Shown: positions 5,287 to 10,408 of the stretch, in pieces
Position numbering within the stretch: the stretch's first letter is position 1
Layout of the letters: each line of letters opens with the position of its first letter
From: RUG11462 sp051877275
GTDB lineage: Bacteria; Bacillota; Clostridia; Oscillospirales; Acutalibacteraceae
Reading direction: 5' to 3'
NCBI GenBank assembly: GCA_051877275.1
Contig: JBJEIS010000140.1
Coordinates: 1 to 10,408 of the forward strand
Length of the DNA: 10,408 nucleotides
Translations under genes and position numbers: made by a program
Notes under the pieces: model-generated
Databases searched by the model: none
What the model was told of the DNA's origin: nothing
The model's input: the letters and a program-made list of their open reading frames with translations, nothing else

Positions 5287-6069
5287 ATGAGGATATTGAC
5301 GCTTGGTGATGTCGTTAGCAGTATCGGTTGCGATGCTTTATCAAAGTGTTTGCCGAATTTATTGCATGATAAAAAGATTGATTTGTGTATTGCAAACGGT
5401 GAAAATTCGGCTGACGGAAACGGAATGCTCGAAAAAAATTTGAAACTGCTGTTTTTCTATGGAGTAGATATAATTACAGGCGGTAATCACACTTACCGTC
5501 GACCTGAATTTTATTCATATTTAGATGAAAATGAATTTATTGTACGACCTGCAAATTTTCCGAAAGACGCACCCGGAAAAGGCATATGTATTTACGATAT
5601 GGGAAGAATCAAGGTTGCGGTTATCTCGGTTATGGGCGTTGTTTATATGGAGGCTCTTCGCAATCCGTTTGAAACGCTTGATGAATATATTGAGATTGCT
5701 CAAAATGAAGGCTGTAAAATTATTTTGGTTGATTTTCATGCAGAAGCAACTGCCGAGAAAAAGGCTATGGGATATTATGCCGACGGCAGAGTTTCCGCGA
5801 TTTTCGGCACTCACACCCATGTGCAGACAAATGATTTACAGATTTTTGAAAACGGAACCGGTTATATAACAGATCTCGGAATGTGCGGGCCTAAACGCTC
5901 AGTTTTGGGAATAAAGCCTGAACTTGCAATAAGAAAAATGAAAACTCATCTACCTGTTCGCTTTGAAAATTCAACAGGTGAGTGTGAGATTTGCGGCGCG
6001 ATTTTTGATATTGATGAAAAAAGCGGCAAGTGCACAGCTGTTGAGCTTATTAATATGAGTGTTATATAA
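5287..6069 (+). CDS. ymdB: YmdB-family metallophosphoesterase (2',3'-cyclic-nucleotide phosphodiesterase type)
   Basis: This 260-aa protein belongs to the TIGR00282/YmdB family. In B. subtilis YmdB is a dinuclear-metal phosphodiesterase active on 2',3'-cyclic nucleotides and influences biofilm and motility decisions. All expected ligand motifs are visible: GDVV with Asp8, NGEN with Glu39 and Asn40, GGNH with Asn67 and His68, DFHAE with His151, and GTHTHVQT with His176 and His178. Length is normal. ATG 5287 is chosen over the in-frame TTG 5275 because the family starts MRIL and GAGGTGG (5277-5283) lies just upstream. It follows the iron regulator by 67 nt with no convincing terminator between, so read-through is possible, but nothing ties its function to iron. 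No clear hairpin terminator follows it. Confidence 0.93.
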   Translation: MRILTLGDVVSSIGCDALSKCLPNLLHDKKIDLCIANGENSADGNGMLEKNLKLLFFYGVDIITGGNHTYRRPEFYSYLDENEFIVRPANFPKDAPGKGICIYDMGRIKVAVISVMGVVYMEALRNPFETLDEYIEIAQNEGCKIILVDFHAEATAEKKAMGYYADGRVSAIFGTHTHVQTNDLQIFENGTGYITDLGMCGPKRSVLGIKPELAIRKMKTHLPVRFENSTGECEICGAIFDIDEKSGKCTAVELINMSVI

Positions 6070-6162
6070 ATAGGTATTGTAAATATCTGTTGTAAAATTT
6101 GTTTTTAATTTTTAGGATTTTTGATTTTTTGCGGAAGTTATCATTTTTTCTGCAAAAATATC

Positions 6163-6191
6163 TTGACAAACCGGTATAGAAGTTTTATAAT
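6163..6191 (+). promoter_or_regulatory. Sigma-A promoter of the yceD-rpmF operon
   Basis: TTGACA (6163-6168), a 17-nt spacer and TATAAT (6186-6191) match the consensus exactly. The predicted start is near 6198, giving a leader of about 48 nt. Confidence 0.92.
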
Positions 6192-6211
6192 TACTTCGTG
6201 ACCTTAACGAT

Positions 6212-6240
6212 GGCATAATTATGCCTTCTCGCAGGGAGGC
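6212..6240 (+). promoter_or_regulatory. Structured leader of yceD-rpmF: two mutually exclusive hairpins over the ribosome binding site
   Basis: GGCATAATTATGCC (6212-6225) is a perfect palindrome that can fold as 5 bp around AATT. The alternative GCCTTC (6223-6228) with GGAGGC (6235-6240) forms 6 bp including one G-U pair and buries the GGGAGG ribosome binding site (6234-6239). Both use bases 6223-6225, so only one can form. A regulatory role is inference. Confidence 0.45.
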
Positions 6241-6245
6241 GACTT

Positions 6246-6737
6246 ATGAATATTGATTTAAGAGGTATTTTTTCAGGTAAAATTAAAGAATTACCGATAA
6301 AAGCGGAATTCGATTTTTCGACTCTTGAAATAGGCGGAATAACGCCGATTTCAACACCTGTTTCGGTTGAAGGTAACATCACTAATAAAGCTGATGTTGT
6401 AACATTGGTCGGAAAAGCTTGCTTTAATTATAAAGCGCCTTGCGATCGCTGTGCGGTTTTAACCGAAAAGCATTTTGAAATCCCTTTAAATCATATCATT
6501 GTAAATTCCCTGGGAAATGATGATGAAGAAGAATTCATCGTGTCAGAGAATATGGAACTTGACCTTGAAGATTTAACCCGTTCTGACATTGTTTTAGGAC
6601 TTCCTTATTTGTTTTTATGTAAGGATGACTGTAAGGGTGTTTGCCCTAAGTGCGGTAAAAATCTTAACACAGAAGAATGTGACTGTGAAGGCGAAATTGA
6701 CGAAAGATGGTCAAAGCTGTCTGAATTTTTTGAATGA
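6246..6737 (+). CDS. yceD: YceD/DUF177 family protein
   Basis: This 163-aa protein of the DUF177 (YceD) family is almost always encoded directly upstream of rpmF. E. coli YceD and plant homologues are linked to accumulation of 23S rRNA and large-subunit biogenesis; the biochemical activity is not established. The sequence shows the usual N-terminal beta-rich half, CDRC (Cys66, Cys69), an acidic stretch at 92-110, and a C-terminal zinc-binding-like cluster CKDDCKGVCPKCGKN with Cys125, 129, 133 and 136, followed by Cys145 and Cys147. The ATG follows GGGAGG with 6 nt between. It is the first gene behind a consensus promoter; rpmF starts 39 nt after its stop. Confidence 0.93.
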   Translation: MNIDLRGIFSGKIKELPIKAEFDFSTLEIGGITPISTPVSVEGNITNKADVVTLVGKACFNYKAPCDRCAVLTEKHFEIPLNHIIVNSLGNDDEEEFIVSENMELDLEDLTRSDIVLGLPYLFLCKDDCKGVCPKCGKNLNTEECDCEGEIDERWSKLSEFFE

Positions 6738-6776
6738 TGTTCCATATATCCTAAAAGAAAACAAGGAGGTGCCAAA

Positions 6777-6962
6777 ATGGCAGTACCAAAGAGAAGAGTT
6801 TCTTCAACAAGAAGAGATAAAAGAAGATCCAGCGTTTGGAAAATGGACGCACCGGAGCTTACAAAATGCCCAAAATGCGGCGAATATACAAGACCACACA
6901 GAATGTGTAAAGCCTGCGGTTACTATAACGGCAGACAGGTTGTAGCTGTAAAAGAGGACTAA
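6777..6962 (+). CDS. rpmF: 50S ribosomal protein L32
   Basis: This 61-aa basic protein has the L32 signature MAVPKRRVSSTRRDKRRS at the N-terminus and a zinc ribbon with Cys31, Cys34, Cys44 and Cys47 (CPKCG...CKACGYY). It is a structural component of the large ribosomal subunit. Keeping all four cysteines marks it as the zinc-containing form and not the cysteine-free paralogue made under zinc limitation in some Firmicutes. Translation starts at an ATG after a near-perfect AAGGAGGT (6763-6770). It closes the yceD-rpmF operon, with an intrinsic terminator right behind it. The plsX and fab genes often seen next are absent here. Confidence 0.98.
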   Translation: MAVPKRRVSSTRRDKRRSSVWKMDAPELTKCPKCGEYTRPHRMCKACGYYNGRQVVAVKED

Positions 6963-6975
6963 ATCAGGTCATTAG

Positions 6976-7007
6976 CAGGGAAGGAATTTAGTTCCTTCCC
7001 TGTTTTT
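6976..7007 (+). terminator. Intrinsic terminator of yceD-rpmF
   Basis: CAGGGAAGGAA (6976-6986) pairs perfectly with TTCCTTCCCTG (6992-7002) around a 5-nt loop, followed by TTTTT. Confidence 0.93.
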
Positions 7008-7008
7008 C

Positions 7009-7037
7009 TTGACAGCGGTATGACTTTTTGATTATAT
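7009..7037 (+). promoter_or_regulatory. Promoter of the radical SAM-der-plsY operon
   Basis: TTGACA (7009-7014), a 17-nt spacer and TTATAT (7032-7037) give a plausible sigma-A promoter with a start near 7044. Its -35 box begins right after the terminator U-tract of rpmF, so the two elements are nearly fused. Confidence 0.7.
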
Positions 7038-7068
7038 GTGAATAATATTTTTGTAAGGAGTGATAAAA

Positions 7069-8373
7069 ATGGTCAAAATTTCGGCGGTTGAAAGCGGCTC
7101 TCTTTCCGAAAAGAAAGGAATAAAAGCCGGGGAGTATCTTGTATCCGTTAATGATAATAAAATAACCGACGTGCTTGATTACCGTTTTTATTGCACCGAG
7201 AAAAAACTCAAAATTATTATTGAAGATGAAAATAAAAAACAGCGAAAAGTTAAAATAAAAAAAGATGAGTATGACGATATAGGGCTTGAATTTGAAAGCT
7301 ATCTTATGGACAAGCAGCGTTCATGCAGAAATAAATGTATTTTTTGCTTTATAGACCAGATGCCGCCCAATATGAGAGAAACGCTTTATTTTAAAGATGA
7401 TGACGCGCGTCTTTCATTCCTTTTCGGAAATTATATTACGCTGACTAATGTTTCAGATGAAGAAATAGACAGAATTATTAAAATGCATATTACGCCTGTT
7501 AATATTTCTGTTCATACTACAAATCCAGAGCTTCGTTGTAAAATGATGAATAATCGTTTCGCGGGCGATGCATTAAAGCATATGTACCGACTTTGCGAAA
7601 ACGGAATAAAGATTAACTGTCAGCTGGTTTTAGTTCCGGGTTATAATGATGGTGAAGAGCTGCGTAATACGCTTGCTGATTTGGAAAAGCTGTATCCTAA
7701 TGTTGAATCGGTTGCTGCGGTTCCTGTCGGACTTACAAAATTTCGCGACGGTTTAGCTTCAATCGAACCTTTTAATAAACAAAGCGCAAAAGCCGTTATT
7801 GATATAATGAATGAATTCGGTGACAAATGCTTTGAAAAATACGGTGATAGGCTTTTTTATCCGTCTGACGAGTTTTATAATTTGGCTGAAATTCCAATGC
7901 CTGATGAAAGCTATTACGGCGAAATGCTTCAGCTTGAAAACGGCGTAGGTATGTCTGCGCTTATGAAATCCGAATTTAAAAGCGTTTGTGACAGTGAAGA
8001 TAAAGAACGTAAGCCGAGCGGTGAAAAACTTACAATTGCTACCGGAAAAGGCGCTTATAAGCTTATAAAAGAATTGGTTGACTATGCGAGTGATAAATGG
8101 CATAATATTGATTGTGAAGTTTTGGCGCTTGAAAATTACTTTTTCGGACCGCTTATTACTACCACAGGTCTTTTGACAGGCTCGGATTTGATAAAAAATT
8201 TAAAAGGCAGAGAAAATCTCGGAACTGTTTTAATAAGCAGTGCAACGCTTCGTAATGAAGGCGATGTTTTTCTTGATGACCTCTCGCCTGCCGATGTTGA
8301 AAAAGAAATCGGCGCAAAGATAAAAGTTATTGATTGTGACGGTGCATCGCTTTTTGACGCACTTTTTGAATAA
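7069..8373 (+). CDS. Radical SAM protein with PDZ-like and DUF512 domains
   Basis: This 434-aa protein has a PDZ-like N-terminus (residues 1-65, with SLSEKKGIKAGEYLVSVNDNKITD), a radical SAM core opening with CRNKCIFC (Cys86, Cys90, Cys93; CX3CX2C for a 4Fe-4S cluster) and a C-terminal DUF512 region (about 265-430) containing YPSDEFY and the late ATGKGA and GSDL motifs. It matches the family described as TIGR03279 or DUF512 (PF04459), widespread in Firmicutes and cyanobacteria and often next to der. Its substrate and reaction are not known to me. ATG 7069 is chosen over GTG 7060, because AAGGAG (7055-7060) overlaps that GTG and lies 8 nt before the ATG. It leads an operon, with der starting 15 nt after its stop, suggesting a link to ribosome or tRNA metabolism, which is inference. 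Confidence 0.92.
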   Translation: MVKISAVESGSLSEKKGIKAGEYLVSVNDNKITDVLDYRFYCTEKKLKIIIEDENKKQRKVKIKKDEYDDIGLEFESYLMDKQRSCRNKCIFCFIDQMPPNMRETLYFKDDDARLSFLFGNYITLTNVSDEEIDRIIKMHITPVNISVHTTNPELRCKMMNNRFAGDALKHMYRLCENGIKINCQLVLVPGYNDGEELRNTLADLEKLYPNVESVAAVPVGLTKFRDGLASIEPFNKQSAKAVIDIMNEFGDKCFEKYGDRLFYPSDEFYNLAEIPMPDESYYGEMLQLENGVGMSALMKSEFKSVCDSEDKERKPSGEKLTIATGKGAYKLIKELVDYASDKWHNIDCEVLALENYFFGPLITTTGLLTGSDLIKNLKGRENLGTVLISSATLRNEGDVFLDDLSPADVEKEIGAKIKVIDCDGASLFDALFE

Positions 8374-8388
8374 AAAAGGAGAAAATCT

Positions 8389-9714
8389 ATGAAACCGATT
8401 GTTGCGGTTGTGGGTCGTCCGAATGTAGGAAAATCCACTCTTTTTAACAAACTTATTGGTCGGCGGCTTTCAATTGTTGATGATACACCGGGTGTAACCA
8501 GAGATAGAATTTTCGGTGACTGCGAATGGTGCGGAAAAACAATTTCGCTCATTGATACAGGCGGTATTGAGCCTAAAACCGATGATGTTATTTTATCTCA
8601 AATGCGTGCGCAGGCAAATTTAGCTATTGATATGTCGCAGGCAATAATATTTGTTGTTGATTTAAAATCAGGCATTACCGCCGCTGATTCAGAGGTTGCC
8701 GCAATGCTTCAAAAATCGGGTAAACCGGTTGTGCTTTGCGTAAATAAATGTGACGGTATAGGTGAAGTTCCGCCTGAATTTTATGAGTTTTATAATTTGG
8801 GACTCGGAGAGCCTATTGCTGTTTCTTCGGTTCACGGTCACGGCACAGGCGATTTGCTTGATGCGGTTTTTGAGCATCTTCATTTCGATACGGAAGATGA
8901 ACAGGATGAGAGCGACCGCACAATTAACGTTGCGATTATCGGCAAACCGAATGCGGGTAAATCTTCGCTTATAAATAAAATTGCCGGTGACAACCGCGCG
9001 ATTGTTTCGGATGTTGCAGGTACTACGCGTGACGCGATTGATTTTACAATTGAAAACAAATTCGGTAGATTTAATTTTATTGATACCGCAGGGCTTCGCA
9101 GAAAGTCAAGGGTTGATGAAAAAATCGAAAAATATTCTGTAATCAGGGCTAAAATGGCGGTTGACCGAGCTGATGTATGCGTTATTATGATTGACGCAAA
9201 AGAGGGTTTTACCGAACAGGATTCAAAGGTAGCTTCTATTGCGCTTGATGGCGGAAAGGCTTGTATTATTGCGGTTAATAAATGGGATTTGGTTGAAAAA
9301 GACGGCAAAACGATGGACACTTACCGCAAAGAGCTTGCAGTAGATTTTTCGTTTATGAGTTATGCGCCGATTTTATTTATATCTGCGCTTACAGGTCAGC
9401 GGCTTGAAAAATTAATGGAGCTTATAAAATATGTTTATGAGCAGAATAATATGCGAATTTCAACAGGTCGTCTGAATGAATTGCTTGCAGAGGCTACTGC
9501 TCGTGTTCAGCCGCCTTCTGACAGAGGTAAAAGATTAAAGATTTATTATATGACTCAGGCGAGCACCGCGCCGCCGACATTTGTATGCTTTTGCAACAAT
9601 GCGGAGTTGTTTCATTTTTCATATCAGAGATATCTTGAAAATCAGATAAGGCAAACCTTCGGTCTTGAGGGTACTCCTGTAAGGATAATTGTAAGAGAAA
9701 GAGGAGAAAAATAA
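8389..9714 (+). CDS. der: Ribosome biogenesis GTPase Der (EngA)
   Basis: Der is an essential GTPase with two tandem G domains that acts late in 50S subunit assembly. Domain 1 shows G1 GRPNVGKS (residues 9-16), DTGG (56-59) and NKCD (119-122). After an acidic linker (about 165-177), domain 2 shows GKPNAGKS (185-192), DTAG (232-235) and NKWD (297-300). A C-terminal KH-like domain spans about 350-441, with KRLKIYYMTQAS and the end GTPVRIIVRERGEK. The 441 aa are the normal length and all nucleotide-binding motifs are intact. The ATG follows AAAGGAG at 8 nt. Its stop overlaps the plsY start by one base (TAATG), indicating coupled translation. Confidence 0.98.
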   Translation: MKPIVAVVGRPNVGKSTLFNKLIGRRLSIVDDTPGVTRDRIFGDCEWCGKTISLIDTGGIEPKTDDVILSQMRAQANLAIDMSQAIIFVVDLKSGITAADSEVAAMLQKSGKPVVLCVNKCDGIGEVPPEFYEFYNLGLGEPIAVSSVHGHGTGDLLDAVFEHLHFDTEDEQDESDRTINVAIIGKPNAGKSSLINKIAGDNRAIVSDVAGTTRDAIDFTIENKFGRFNFIDTAGLRRKSRVDEKIEKYSVIRAKMAVDRADVCVIMIDAKEGFTEQDSKVASIALDGGKACIIAVNKWDLVEKDGKTMDTYRKELAVDFSFMSYAPILFISALTGQRLEKLMELIKYVYEQNNMRISTGRLNELLAEATARVQPPSDRGKRLKIYYMTQASTAPPTFVCFCNNAELFHFSYQRYLENQIRQTFGLEGTPVRIIVRERGEK

Positions 9715-10408
9715 TGTTTTTTTACGGTAATGAAATCACAGCTTTTGTTGCAATTGCAATTTTATGTGTTGTCGGCTATCTGCTTGGCAGTATCAGCTTT
9801 GCAGTTATATTTTCAAAAGCATTTACAGGAAAAGATGTAAGAGAGCAGGGCTCGGGAAATGCAGGTATGACAAATGTTATGAGAACTTCGGGTAAATTGC
9901 CTGGAATTTTAACTTTTTTGTGCGATTTTCTTAAAGGCACTATTTCGGTGCTGATTGCAATGAATTGTTTTGTTCCGTTATGCAAACTTTTATATAATTG
10001 CGGTATCTGCGGACAGATTATGACAGGCTATATCCCTGAATTTGATACTATAATTAATCCTCGCATTGTCGGCTACATAGTGGCAATTTTTTGTATGCTT
10101 GGACATATATTTCCGATATTCTTTAAATTCAAAGGCGGAAAGGGCGTTGCAACTATCGTTGGCACTGCGGCGGCATTTTCACCGTTTACAGCGCTTGTTT
10201 GCTTTACATTTTTTATAATAATGACTTTATGTACTAAAATAGTATCTATTTCATCCATTTTAGCGGTAACTCTTGCAGTACCTGTAAATTATCTTTTCTA
10301 TGTGCTTTTATATAACGACGGAACATACATATGGTTTGGCTCGCATCAGGCATTGGCTTCTACAATACTTGTTGCAATAATGTCGGGTATGGTTATAATT
10401 AAGCACCA
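9714..10408 (+). CDS. plsY: Acyl-phosphate--glycerol-3-phosphate acyltransferase PlsY, 3' end beyond the window
   Basis: PlsY is a polytopic membrane enzyme that moves an acyl group from acyl phosphate to glycerol-3-phosphate, the first acylation of phospholipid synthesis. The first 231 residues are present. Motif 1 is REQGSGNAGMTNVMR (43-57), motif 2 GHIFPIFFKFKGGKGVAT (130-147) and motif 3 VSISSI (177-182). Helices are visible at about 10-33, 62-90, 117-136, 150-175, 178-200 and 213-230. The distance from motif 1 to motif 2 is about 84 residues against roughly 56 in B. subtilis PlsY as I recall it, so there is an insertion around 90-116 containing Cys90, Cys96 and Cys99. The start ATG overlaps the der stop by one base and follows GAGGAG. 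The partner PlsX is not in view. Confidence 0.94.
   Translation, partial: MFFYGNEITAFVAIAILCVVGYLLGSISFAVIFSKAFTGKDVREQGSGNAGMTNVMRTSGKLPGILTFLCDFLKGTISVLIAMNCFVPLCKLLYNCGICGQIMTGYIPEFDTIINPRIVGYIVAIFCMLGHIFPIFFKFKGGKGVATIVGTAAAFSPFTALVCFTFFIIMTLCTKIVSISSILAVTLAVPVNYLFYVLLYNDGTYIWFGSHQALASTILVAIMSGMVIIKH

Noticed and set aside
8880..9320. Open frame opposite der (about 146 codons), and a similar one at 8136-8552
   Set aside because: Both are antisense to intact, highly conserved GTPase or radical SAM coding sequence; Ser/Ile-rich artefacts of codon bias.
1..10408. Search for mobile elements, CRISPR repeats, toxin-antitoxin or defence genes, tRNA and rRNA
   Set aside because: No transposase, integrase, direct-repeat array, tRNA-like cloverleaf or rRNA sequence was recognised; the window is a core-genome region.

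Overview
The window looks like chromosome of an AT-rich, low-GC Gram-positive anaerobe of the class Clostridia. The grounds are strong AGGAGG-type ribosome binding sites, sigma-A promoters close to TTGACA-N17-TATAAT, a T-box leader, a FeoA-FeoA-FeoB-Cys-rich-protein iron operon, and the order radical SAM/DUF512 - der - plsY. The genus is not determined. I see no mobile element, CRISPR array, tRNA or rRNA, and base composition looks even throughout.

Left end (1-808): the 5' part of a minus-strand substrate-binding lipoprotein gene of an ABC transporter (TrpX-like, ABC_sub_bind family). It lies behind a complete T-box leader with its own promoter. The specifier loop and the TGGT T-box bulge argue against a tryptophan T-box and fit TTC (Phe) best. 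Divergent from it (808-1302) is a small CDP-alcohol phosphatidyltransferase whose reading frame has no ATG, GTG or TTG near the expected N-terminus and probably starts at ATC. A 14-bp terminator hairpin (1316-1347) separates it from the convergent iron operon.

Iron block (1354-5219): the minus-strand operon feoA2-feoA1-feoB-Cys-rich membrane protein imports Fe2+. It is divergent from a short DtxR-family repressor whose primary metal site resembles that of iron-sensing DtxR (Met9, Cys100, Glu103, His104), not Mn-sensing MntR. Four copies of the dyad TTAGC-N4-GCTAA are present: three in the divergent region, one of them at the start point of a perfect-consensus feo promoter, and one between feoA1 and feoB. 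Together they look like a self-contained iron regulon: the repressor with Fe2+ binds the dyads and shuts off uptake, and feoB probably has a separate control point.

Housekeeping block (5287-10408, all plus strand): a YmdB-type metallophosphodiesterase; the YceD/DUF177-rpmF (ribosomal protein L32) operon with a perfect promoter, a structured leader and a strong terminator; then a promoter embedded next to that terminator driving a radical SAM DUF512 protein, the ribosome-assembly GTPase Der and the acyl-phosphate glycerol-3-phosphate acyltransferase PlsY, which runs off the right end.

Most of the window is conventional. The points most worth a second look are the four-operator iron circuit with its site inside the operon, the apparent ATC start, the T-box specificity, and the large acidic extracytoplasmic insertion in FeoB.
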